32,742 nt of DNA from assembly GCA_947379865.1 (NCBI GenBank), contig CANCOY010000036.1, forward strand, positions 1 to 32,742, given 5' to 3'. Position 1 is the stretch's first letter. The number at the start of each line of letters is the position of its first letter. Below, one piece after another: positions 26,242-32,742 of the stretch. The notes under the pieces were generated by a model. That model ran no database searches. It had not been told where the DNA came from and worked only from the letters and a program-made list of their open reading frames with translations. The DNA comes from Acetobacteraceae bacterium (GTDB taxonomy: Bacteria > Pseudomonadota > Alphaproteobacteria > Zavarziniales > Zavarziniaceae). Position numbers and translations under genes: made by a program.

Positions 26242-27549
26242 ATGCGCATCCCGGTTACAAACCGATTCGGCTGCGGCATCGTCCTGGCACTGGCCCTGGC
26301 GACCCTGTCTGGTTGCGCGCGCGAAGGGCCACCTGCGCCGGTTGATGGTTCCCCGGTCCCCACCATGCAGTCCCGCCCGACAGCGGCGGGGGCGGGGGAA
26401 ATCCGCGTGGCACGGGGGGATTCACTTTATGCCCTTGCCAAGCGTCTTGGCGTTCCGGTGCGCGACATCATCGACCTCAACAGTTTGCAGCCGCCCTACA
26501 AGCTGGTTGAGGGCCAGAAGCTGCGCCTGCCGGCGGCGCGTTTTTACAAGGTGGTCGCCGGGGATACGGTCTATGGCATCAGCCGGGCGACCGGGGTTGA
26601 TGCAGCCAGCCTGATGCGCCTGAACGGCATGAAGCCCCCCTTTGTCGTGCAGACGGGGCAATTGCTGCGCCTGCCGGCAGCAGTTCAGGTCGCGTCCACC
26701 CCGCGTCCGCGCCCAACAGCCGCGCCGGCTGCAACGCCTTTCCCTGCAAGGCCTGGCACGCCCACGTCGCCCATGCCGCCCATACCGCCAAATGCCCCGC
26801 CTGCCGCCGCCCAGGCTCCCGCACAGGGTCGACTGGTGGCCCGGATCGAGGCGCCAACGGGCGGCGTCCAGCAGCTGCCGATGCCGGGTGGCCAGACCGG
26901 GTCTCCACGACCGGTTCCTGGCGGCGCGCAGCCGGTTCCGGCCCTGCCGCCCCTGCCAGGCGACGAGGCGCAACCGCAGGGCAGGCCTGCCGCTACCCCA
27001 CCTGCAGACGCCACCATGGCTGCACCCCAGCCTGACGCCTCTGAGGCGCCGGCACCTGAGGGCGTGGCGCCGCCAACCCAGACCGCCGGGCCCATCGCGC
27101 CCCCACCGCCGCGCACGGGCGGCCTGTTTTCCTGGCCGACAGTGGGCAAGCTCATCTCAGGCTATGGGCCAAGTGCCGGCGGCCTGCACAATGATGGCAT
27201 CAATATCGAGGCGCCGGTTGGCACACCGGTTACAGCCGCAGAGGCCGGGGTGGTGGCCTATGCCGGCAACGAGCTGCGCGGCTTTGGCAATCTGCTGCTG
27301 GTGCGCCATCAGGGCGGCTGGATGACAGCCTATGCCCACAATAACGAGTTGCTGGTCAAACGCGGCCAGAAGGTTTTGCGGGGGCAGATGATTGCCCGGG
27401 TGGGACGCACGGGCAATGTCGAGTCACCCCAGCTTCACTTCGAGATCCGCAAGGGCACCGACGCCATCGACCCGGTGAAATTCCTTGGCGCCCCGCCGAA
27501 TTCGATCAGCCGAGCCGAACGCCAAGCCGGCCCGCCAGGTCCTGGATGA
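26242..27549 (+). CDS. nlpD: NlpD-like lipoprotein with two LysM domains and a degenerate M23 domain
   Basis: 435 residues from ATG 26242. A lipoprotein signal ends in lipobox LSGC with acylated C25. Two LysM peptidoglycan-binding domains lie at about 54-97 and 101-145, then a long Pro/Ala-rich linker (about 150-292), then an M23/LytM domain (about 296-415). The canonical zinc-binding His and Asp positions read N317 and N321 (LHNDGINI) while later His residues remain (AYAH366, LHF H399), so peptidase activity is doubtful. In E. coli, NlpD with a degenerate LytM domain activates the amidase AmiC during division, and a similar role is likely. Gene order surE-pcm-nlpD supports the name. Its last 44 bases overlap the 3' end of the DUF815 gene on the other strand. 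Confidence 0.88.
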   Translation: MRIPVTNRFGCGIVLALALATLSGCAREGPPAPVDGSPVPTMQSRPTAAGAGEIRVARGDSLYALAKRLGVPVRDIIDLNSLQPPYKLVEGQKLRLPAARFYKVVAGDTVYGISRATGVDAASLMRLNGMKPPFVVQTGQLLRLPAAVQVASTPRPRPTAAPAATPFPARPGTPTSPMPPIPPNAPPAAAQAPAQGRLVARIEAPTGGVQQLPMPGGQTGSPRPVPGGAQPVPALPPLPGDEAQPQGRPAATPPADATMAAPQPDASEAPAPEGVAPPTQTAGPIAPPPPRTGGLFSWPTVGKLISGYGPSAGGLHNDGINIEAPVGTPVTAAEAGVVAYAGNELRGFGNLLLVRHQGGWMTAYAHNNELLVKRGQKVLRGQMIARVGRTGNVESPQLHFEIRKGTDAIDPVKFLGAPPNSISRAERQAGPPGPG

Positions 27550-28375
27550 GTTGCTGCGCCACGCGGCCCGAGCGGGCACCCCGCGTGACCGACCACTCAA
27601 TGGCTTCGGCCCGCAGCGCCGCGTCGGTTATGGGCAGGCTGTGTGCCCGGGCATAGCCCGCCACCATTTCCAGAAAGTCATCCTGCGAACAGGCATGGAA
27701 GCCAAGCCACAGGCCGAAGCGGTCCGACAGGGAAACCTTTTCCTCGACAACCTCACCAGGGTTGATGGCGGTTGCCTGCTCGTTCTCGATCATGTCGCGG
27801 GCCAGCAGGTGGCGACGGTTTGACGTGGCATAGAAGATGACGTTCTCAGGCCGTCCTTCGAGGCCGCCTTCCAGCACGGCCTTCAGGCTCTTGTAGCTGG
27901 AATCATTGCCGTCGAACGACAGGTCGTCGCAGAACAGGATGGCGCGCCGGCCACTGGCCCTGACCACGCGCAGCAGGCCAGGCAGGCTCTCTATGTCTTC
28001 GCGGTGCAGTTCGATGAGGGCAAGCGCGCCCGGGCGTTCGGCATTGATATCGGCATGCACCGCCTTGACGAGGCTCGACTTGCCCATGCCCCGGGCGCCC
28101 CACAGCAGCGCATTATTGGCAGGCAGTCCCTGGGCGAAGCGGCGGGTATTGTCGTGCAGAATGTCGCGCACCCGGTCGATGCCCCTGAGCAGGTCAAGGG
28201 CAACGCGATTGACCGATGGCACCGGGTCCAGCCGGCCTTCGGCTGCATGCCAGACAAAGGCATCGGCGCCGTGCAGGTGGCTTTCGGCAGGCGGTGGCGG
28301 CGCAAGCCGCTCAAGCGCACTGGCGATGCGTTCAAGCAGGGCAGTGAGTTCGGGGGAGGGGGGAGGGGTCGACAT
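27506..28375 (-). CDS. DUF815 family AAA-type ATPase
   Basis: 289 residues from ATG 28375; the open frame continues upstream but would cross the yajC promoter and coding region. It has Walker A GARGMGKS at 93-100, Walker B ILFCDD at 146-151, FYATSNRRHL (sensor-1-like) at 181-190 and an arginine-containing VSLSDRFGLW segment at 214-223. This matches the DUF815 P-loop ATPases, whose role is not established. Residues 1-40 contain a Pro-rich linker. The protein is soluble and cytoplasmic. Its 3' end overlaps nlpD tail-to-tail by 44 bases. Upstream on its strand is a 10-base C tract (28413-28422). DUF815 genes commonly occur near yajC-secDF in Alphaproteobacteria (from memory). Confidence 0.88.
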   Translation of the reverse strand: MSTPPPSPELTALLERIASALERLAPPPPAESHLHGADAFVWHAAEGRLDPVPSVNRVALDLLRGIDRVRDILHDNTRRFAQGLPANNALLWGARGMGKSSLVKAVHADINAERPGALALIELHREDIESLPGLLRVVRASGRRAILFCDDLSFDGNDSSYKSLKAVLEGGLEGRPENVIFYATSNRRHLLARDMIENEQATAINPGEVVEEKVSLSDRFGLWLGFHACSQDDFLEMVAGYARAHSLPITDAALRAEAIEWSVTRGARSGRVAQQLIQDLAGRLGVRLG

Positions 28376-28412
28376 GATCGGCACCCTAAAGCCAAAACCG
28401 GTGTTGGGAAAC

Positions 28413-28422
28413 GGGGGGGGGG
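28413..28422. repeat. Homopolymer tract of ten G (C on the minus strand)
   Basis: Ten consecutive G in the divergent region between the DUF815 gene and yajC, 38-47 bases upstream of the DUF815 start and outside the presumed yajC promoter. Long mononucleotide runs are slippage-prone. Confidence 0.8.
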
Positions 28423-28473
28423 CGAAACGGGTTGGCGGCCTGCGTCGCGTGCGCGCGGTGCCAGCGCCCTCGT

Positions 28474-28501
28474 TTGCTTTCCCACCGCACGCCGGTATAG
28501 T
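28474..28501 (+). promoter_or_regulatory. Sigma-70-type promoter for yajC-secDF
   Basis: TTGCTT (28474-28479), 16-base spacer, TATAGT (28496-28501). It ends 30 bases before the yajC ATG at 28532, giving a short leader with the ribosome site GGAG at 28522-28525. The -10 differs from TATAAT by one base. Confidence 0.5.
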
Positions 28502-28531
28502 CCGCGCCGAACCTAGGGAGCGGAGCGCCCA

Positions 28532-28927
28532 ATGCTTATCTCGACCGCTTATGCACAGTCTGCCGGGGGCGTCCCCGGTGGCGACATGCTGATCCAGATC
28601 GCCCCGTTGGTGCTGATCTTCATCGTGTTCTACTTTCTGCTCATCAGGCCGCAGCAGCGCAAGCTGAAGGAACACCGCGACATGGTCGCGGCGGTGCGCC
28701 GTGGCGACGTGGTGGTGACGGCTGGTGGCATCATTGGCAAGGTCGCCAAGGTTGATGATCAGGAACTGACCATCGAGATTGCTGATGGCGTCCGTATCCG
28801 CGTGGTCCGCTCGACCGTTGGCGAGGTGCGTAGCCGCAACCAGCCTGCCGGCCGCAACCCGCGCGGCAGCGGCAGCGAGCCGGCCGTGGTTGACCCCGCC
28901 AACGACAAGGCGGACAAGGGCAAGTAA
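28532..28927 (+). CDS. yajC: Sec translocon accessory protein YajC
   Basis: 131 residues. One membrane helix (about 20-42, IQIAPLVLIFIVFYFLLI) is followed by RPQQRKLKEH and a cytoplasmic domain with VVTAGGIIGKV at about 70-80 and EIADGVRIRV, the standard YajC pattern. YajC binds SecDF and supports protein export and membrane insertion. The gene has GGAG 6 bases before ATG 28532 and a recognisable promoter. The C-terminal tail is charged and low in complexity. secD follows after 58 bases on the same strand, forming a yajC-secD-secF-Mth938 operon. Confidence 0.95.
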   Translation: MLISTAYAQSAGGVPGGDMLIQIAPLVLIFIVFYFLLIRPQQRKLKEHRDMVAAVRRGDVVVTAGGIIGKVAKVDDQELTIEIADGVRIRVVRSTVGEVRSRNQPAGRNPRGSGSEPAVVDPANDKADKGK

Positions 28928-28985
28928 TCGCTTTTCACAAGCACAAGATTGCGCCTGTTGGGTGCACAAGGCTGAGGCTTAGACG

Positions 28986-30590
28986 ATGATTCACTATCCG
29001 GGCTGGAAGCTTGCCCTCTATGGGCTGATCCTTGCGCTTGGGATCGTCTTTGCAATCCCGAACCTGTTCAGCCGTGACACGGTTCGGGCCTGGCCTTCCT
29101 ATCTGCCGAAAACTCAGATGACACTGGGTCTCGACCTGCGCGGCGGCTCGCATCTGCTGCTGGAAGTGGATACCGCTGCGGTCATCAAGGACCGCGAGGA
29201 AAGCCTGGTCGACAGCATTCGCACGGCATTGAATGGCTCCAGCATCCGGTATACCGGTCTTGGCATTGCCGATCAGGCGGTCACGGTCACGATTACCGAC
29301 CCGGCCCGGCAGGAAGACGCATCGAAGCTTGTCCGTGATCTGGGCAGCATTGTTGGCCAGGGCGTGATGTCGGGCGGCACGCGTGACATTCTGGTCTCCA
29401 GCCAGCCAGGCGGCGTGCTGCGCGTCACCTTGACCGAGGCGGCCATTGCCGAGCGCCGCAAGTCAGCCGTTGACCAGAGCCTCGAGATCGTCCGCCGCCG
29501 TATCGACGAAACCGGCGTGGCCGAGCCGACCATTGTGCGCCAGGGCCAGGACCGTATTCTCATCCAGCTGCCCGGCGTGCAGGACCCCGGCCGCATCAAG
29601 GCCCTGCTGGGCAAGACCGCCAAGCTTGCCTTCCGGTTGGTGGACACGCAGTGGGTCCCCGGCACGCCGGCCCCAGCCGGTTCCGAGATCCTGGATGGCG
29701 AGGACAGGTCGGGCGGCAATCAGCCGGTAAAGCAGGCGGTGAAGAAGCGCATCATCGTCTCTGGCGAGATGCTGGTGGATGCCCAGCCGGGCTTCGACTC
29801 CCGCAATGGCGAGCCGGTGGTCAATTTCAAGTTTGACTCCAATGGCGCCCGCCGTTTTGGCGAGGTGACCAAGGAAGCCGTGGGCAAGCCCTTTGCCATC
29901 GTCCTCGACAACAAGGTGATCTCTGCCCCGGTGATCCGCGAACCCATTCTGGGCGGCAGCGGCCAGATCAGCGGCCGCTTCACGGTCCAGGGGGCCAGTG
30001 ATCTCTCGGTGCTGCTGCGCGCAGGCGCCCTGCCGGCGCCACTGACGGTGCTGGAAGAACGTACGGTTGGCCCTGATCTTGGCGCCGACTCCATTCACGC
30101 CGCCGTTGTTACGGGCGTGTTCGGCCTTCTGCTGGTGGCGACCTTCATGGTGCTGGCCTATGGCGGCTATGGCATGATTGCCAACGTGGCGCTCATCTTC
30201 AACACGGCGTTGATCCTGGCGGTGCTGGGCATCATGGGGGCAACCCTAACGTTGCCGGGCATTGCCGGCCTTGTGCTCAACATGGGCATGGCGGTGGATG
30301 CCAACGTGCTGATCAACGAGCGTATCCGCGAGGAAACCCGCAGCGGCAAGGGGGCCTTTGCGGCACTCGACGCCGGCTTCAACCGCGCCTATTCCACCAT
30401 CATCGATTCCTACGTAACCCATCTGATCGCGGTGGCCCTGCTGTTCCTGTTCGGCTCTGGCCCGGTCAGGGGCTTTGCGGTGGCCCTGGGGATTGGCGTG
30501 CTGACCACCCTGTTCACGGCTGTCTCGGTCGTGCGGGTGATCATGGTCGTCTACGTCCGCCGCGTTCGTCCCAAGCAGCTTGCAATCTGA
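28986..30590 (+). CDS. secD: Protein translocase subunit SecD
   Basis: 534 residues, normal for bacterial SecD. A first membrane helix is at about 10-27, followed by the large periplasmic domain opening with the D1 motif LGLDLRGGSHLLLEVD at 47-62, and five C-terminal helices with motifs such as GMAVDANVLINERIREE. SecD and SecF use the proton-motive force to pull translocating proteins out of the SecYEG channel on the periplasmic side. secF begins 10 bases after the stop, with its ribosome site overlapping the stop codon, so the two are translationally coupled. Confidence 0.97.
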   Translation: MIHYPGWKLALYGLILALGIVFAIPNLFSRDTVRAWPSYLPKTQMTLGLDLRGGSHLLLEVDTAAVIKDREESLVDSIRTALNGSSIRYTGLGIADQAVTVTITDPARQEDASKLVRDLGSIVGQGVMSGGTRDILVSSQPGGVLRVTLTEAAIAERRKSAVDQSLEIVRRRIDETGVAEPTIVRQGQDRILIQLPGVQDPGRIKALLGKTAKLAFRLVDTQWVPGTPAPAGSEILDGEDRSGGNQPVKQAVKKRIIVSGEMLVDAQPGFDSRNGEPVVNFKFDSNGARRFGEVTKEAVGKPFAIVLDNKVISAPVIREPILGGSGQISGRFTVQGASDLSVLLRAGALPAPLTVLEERTVGPDLGADSIHAAVVTGVFGLLLVATFMVLAYGGYGMIANVALIFNTALILAVLGIMGATLTLPGIAGLVLNMGMAVDANVLINERIREETRSGKGAFAALDAGFNRAYSTIIDSYVTHLIAVALLFLFGSGPVRGFAVALGIGVLTTLFTAVSVVRVIMVVYVRRVRPKQLAI

Positions 30591-30600
30591 GGAGGCGCCC

Positions 30601-31563
30601 ATGTTCCGCCTGCGCTTCATCCCGACCGAGACCGACTTCAAGTTCATGAAGGGCCGCTTTGCCGGCGTTGCGGTCTCCGCCTTCCTGTCGATTGCCTCGA
30701 TCATCCTGTTCTTCCATCCGGGTCTGAACTACGGGATCGATTTTGTCGGCGGCATCATGGTCGAACTGCGGACCCAGGGGCCGGCCGATACCGCAGGTCT
30801 GCGCACGGGTCTGACAGAGCTCGGCCTTGGCGAAATCGCCTTGCAGGAATTTGGCAGCGCCTCTGACGTGCTGATCCGTATCGAGCGCCAGCCTGGCGAC
30901 GATGCAGCCCAGATGGCCGCCGTCACCAAGGTGCGCGGCGCCATGGGCACCATTGCGCCCGGTGCCGAACTGCGCCGGGTGGAAGTGGTGGGGCCGCGTG
31001 TCAGCGCGGAACTGTTCCAGACGGGCTCCATGGCTGTCATTTTCGCCCTGCTGGCGATCATGCTCTACATCTGGTTCCGCTTTGAGTGGCAGTTCGGCAT
31101 TGGTGCCGTTGTCACCCTGGTCCTTGATATCACCAAGACGGTTGGCCTCTATGCCGTGACCGGCATGGAATTCAACCTCACGGCCATTGCTGCCGTGCTG
31201 ACGATCCTTGGTTATTCCGTGAACGACAAGGTCGTCGTATATGACCGCATGCGCGAGAACCTGCGCAAGTACAAGGCCATGCCCCTGCGGGACCTGATCG
31301 ATCTGTCGATCAACCAGACCCTGTCACGCACGATCTATACCGGCCTGACCGTGGTGCTGGCCATGTTGCCCATGGCCATTGCCGGTGGTTCGGCCGTGCA
31401 GGATTTCGGCATTACCATGATCTTTGGCGTGATCGTTGGCACCTCGTCGTCGATCTTCATCTCGGCGCCGATCCTGCTGTTCCTGGGCGAGGGGCGTCTG
31501 CGCCGTGGCATGGGTGATGCCTCGACGGCCGCACCTGCCCCTGTGGCGCGGACCAAGGCCTGA
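30601..31563 (+). CDS. secF: Protein translocase subunit SecF
   Basis: 320 residues from ATG 30601, decided by the ribosome site AGGAGG at 30590-30595, which overlaps the secD stop codon; an in-frame upstream codon at 30580 would lack one. Features: first helix at about 21-38, NYGIDFVGGIMVE at 43-55 (D1-like motif), then a periplasmic domain and five C-terminal helices with VNDKVVVYDRMREN, the SecF motif of the fourth region. It pairs with SecD as SecDF. The next gene (Mth938-like) starts 25 bases after the stop. Confidence 0.97.
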   Translation: MFRLRFIPTETDFKFMKGRFAGVAVSAFLSIASIILFFHPGLNYGIDFVGGIMVELRTQGPADTAGLRTGLTELGLGEIALQEFGSASDVLIRIERQPGDDAAQMAAVTKVRGAMGTIAPGAELRRVEVVGPRVSAELFQTGSMAVIFALLAIMLYIWFRFEWQFGIGAVVTLVLDITKTVGLYAVTGMEFNLTAIAAVLTILGYSVNDKVVVYDRMRENLRKYKAMPLRDLIDLSINQTLSRTIYTGLTVVLAMLPMAIAGGSAVQDFGITMIFGVIVGTSSSIFISAPILLFLGEGRLRRGMGDASTAAPAPVARTKA

Positions 31564-31588
31564 GACAGCAGGCGGGGAGGCGCTTCCC

Positions 31589-31966
31589 GTGAAAATGGTT
31601 GAACAGGTCCCTGAGGGCCGTCAGATCATCCAGCGCTATGGCAATGGCGGCTTCCATGTGTCGGGCCGCCATTTTATGGGCCCGATTCTGGTGCTTGCGG
31701 ACCATACGGTCGCCGTTGAGGCGAGCAGCCCCGGGGAGCTTGATGTGGCGGCCCTGGCAGAGGCGCTGGCGCCGGACATGGCCGTGGAACTGCTGCTGGT
31801 GGGCAGTGGCCTGGCCATCCGGCATCTGTCGCCCGCGGCCCGCGAGGCCTTGCAGGCGGCGCGCATTGGCTTTGATGTGATGAATACGGGTGCGGCCTGT
31901 CGCACCTATAACCTGCTGCTGGCAGAAGGCCGCCATGTGGCGGCATTGTTGTTCCCGGTCGACTAG
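31589..31966 (+). CDS. Mth938-like (DUF498) domain protein
   Basis: 125 residues from GTG 31589, preferred because GGGGAGG lies 8 bases upstream; ATG 31595 is the alternative. The Mth938/NDUFAF3-type domain is recognisable by V-M-N-T-G-A-A-C-R-T-Y-N at 97-108, followed by LLLAEGRHVAALLFP. In mitochondria the relative NDUFAF3 assists complex I assembly; bacterial members are uncharacterised, but they are commonly encoded behind secDF in Alphaproteobacteria. It is cytoplasmic, without signal or membrane segment. Operon with yajC-secD-secF is likely from spacing. Confidence 0.88.
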   Translation: MKMVEQVPEGRQIIQRYGNGGFHVSGRHFMGPILVLADHTVAVEASSPGELDVAALAEALAPDMAVELLLVGSGLAIRHLSPAAREALQAARIGFDVMNTGAACRTYNLLLAEGRHVAALLFPVD

Positions 31967-32004
31967 AAACCGGTGCCGTCGGCCCAGCTGCGGCGAACCT
32001 ATCC

Positions 32005-32043
32005 CCCAAAAGAAAACGGCGCAGCACCCCCGGTGCCGCGCCG
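32005..32043 (-). terminator. Intrinsic terminator of the PuuD-like gene
   Basis: On the minus strand a 12-base stem (32017-32043, one A-C mismatch, 3-base loop) is followed by GTTTTCTTTT. It lies 19 bases after the stop at 32062. The plus-strand side lacks a T-run, so it mainly serves the minus-strand gene. Confidence 0.75.
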
Positions 32044-32061
32044 CCTTCCACGATCTTCCGC

Positions 32062-32649
32062 TTAGTGCGGTACGTACATCTGCGCGACCATCGCGTAGAG
32101 CATCGGGATCGACAGGGCAAAGTTGGTGCGCGAGGCCAGCATGGCCAGGCGTGCCGCCGCTGCCTTGGAGGCATCGTCCACCGCGACAATGCCAAGTGCC
32201 TTCTTCTGGTTCGGCCAGATGATGAACCAGACATTGGCCGCCATGATCAGGCCCAGCCACATGCCGATGCCGATGACCACAGCCGTGGGCTGGAAGGTCA
32301 GCGCATTGGCCAGATAGCCCTTGAGGTGGGCAACGATCAGGCCGGTGATGACGGTGGCCAGCGCCGCCCAGCGGAACCAGAACAGCGCCTCGGGGGCGAT
32401 GAACTTGCCCACTGCCGGCTTCAGCTCGGCCGGGATCTTGGGCATGGTGGGGATCTGCACAAAGTTGAAATACCAGAGCAGACCGATCCAGAGCACGCCA
32501 GAGATAACGTGCAGCCAGAGGAAGAAGAAGACCGCATAGACCGGCGCACTGGTTGCCAGATCATCGCGGTGCAGTGCCAGGATCAGGACCACCGCCAGGG
32601 CGAAGCCCAGGCCCAGTGCGCGGTACAGGTTCTCAAGTATTTTCGCCAT
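32062..32649 (-). CDS. PuuD-like (urate hydroxylase N-terminal-like) integral membrane protein
   Basis: 195 residues with about five hydrophobic segments. WLHVISGVLWIGLLWYFNF at about 45-63 and APEALFWFRWAALATVITGL at about 85-104 resemble the membrane domain of PuuD, the urate oxidase type that carries a C-terminal cytochrome c. Here the protein ends without a CxxCH motif, so electrons would need a separate acceptor or the protein is not a urate oxidase. Candidate haem or metal ligands are H47 and residues in the later helices. ATG 32649 has GGAG about 10 bases upstream. It is monocistronic with its own terminator. Bases 32650-32742, to the window edge, show no gene and probably hold its promoter. 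Function is tentative. Confidence 0.75.
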   Translation of the reverse strand: MAKILENLYRALGLGFALAVVLILALHRDDLATSAPVYAVFFFLWLHVISGVLWIGLLWYFNFVQIPTMPKIPAELKPAVGKFIAPEALFWFRWAALATVITGLIVAHLKGYLANALTFQPTAVVIGIGMWLGLIMAANVWFIIWPNQKKALGIVAVDDASKAAAARLAMLASRTNFALSIPMLYAMVAQMYVPH

Positions 32650-32742
32650 ATTGGCCGCTCTCCATGATTGCCGGCTGCATTACGCCGGGTGGGGCGTGCG
32701 ACCGCGGGTCACACAACCAAACCGAACCCTAGCACAGCCCTG

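Noticed and set aside
28376..28969. Longer upstream start for the DUF815 protein
   Set aside because: The extension would run antisense through yajC and its promoter and adds no family similarity; ATG 28375 fits the family.

Overview
The window looks like a chromosomal segment of a high-GC alphaproteobacterium, probably of the Rhodospirillales or a related order. The reasons are strong G/C bias at third codon positions, the gene orders recG <-> sdhE-mfd, surE-pcm-nlpD and yajC-secD-secF-Mth938, and regulatory boxes of alphaproteobacterial type (GTTC-N7-GTTC, the LexA/SOS form of this class, and TTAA-N7-TTAAC, the CtrA form). I see no rRNA, tRNA, CRISPR array, insertion sequence or prophage. 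No stretch longer than 300 bases lacks a gene; the longest is the divergent control region 6476-6760.

Layout. (1) 1-6475, signalling: a hybrid histidine kinase with receiver and Hpt domains (5' end unresolved), a CheY-like receiver, and, convergent to them, a soluble kinase with at least six PAS domains. (2) 6476-9187: a stand-alone cyclic-nucleotide-binding protein and a convergent periplasmic copper amine oxidase with all cofactor and copper ligands. (3) 9396-12380: small envelope or unknown proteins (a secreted Ala/Pro/Lys-rich protein, a lipoprotein behind a CtrA-type box, an acidic cytoplasmic protein, a secreted Sel1-repeat protein, a 65-residue protein). (4) 12431-17539: a RarD-type transporter, an acyl-CoA module (HMG-CoA-synthase-like/DUF35 fusion plus SCP2-type thiolase), then on the minus strand an ACAD10-type phosphotransferase and a DUF6285 protein. 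(5) 17628-24625, DNA repair: recG, a possible dual-OB-fold protein, a 50-residue minus-strand ORF just behind an SOS box, sdhE and mfd. (6) 24703-31966, envelope and secretion: surE, pcm, an NlpD-like LysM/M23 lipoprotein, a convergent DUF815 ATPase, then yajC-secD-secF-Mth938. (7) 32062-32649: a PuuD-like membrane protein with its own terminator.

Most genes are ordinary housekeeping genes. The least explained items are: the SOS box at 20656-20670 with its tiny downstream ORF; the HMG-CoA-synthase-like protein whose nucleophilic Cys position is Gln and whose catalytic His position is Ala, translationally linked to an intact thiolase; the CtrA-type boxes; and several dyads in promoter regions. 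All family assignments come from reading motifs by eye; no database search was run.
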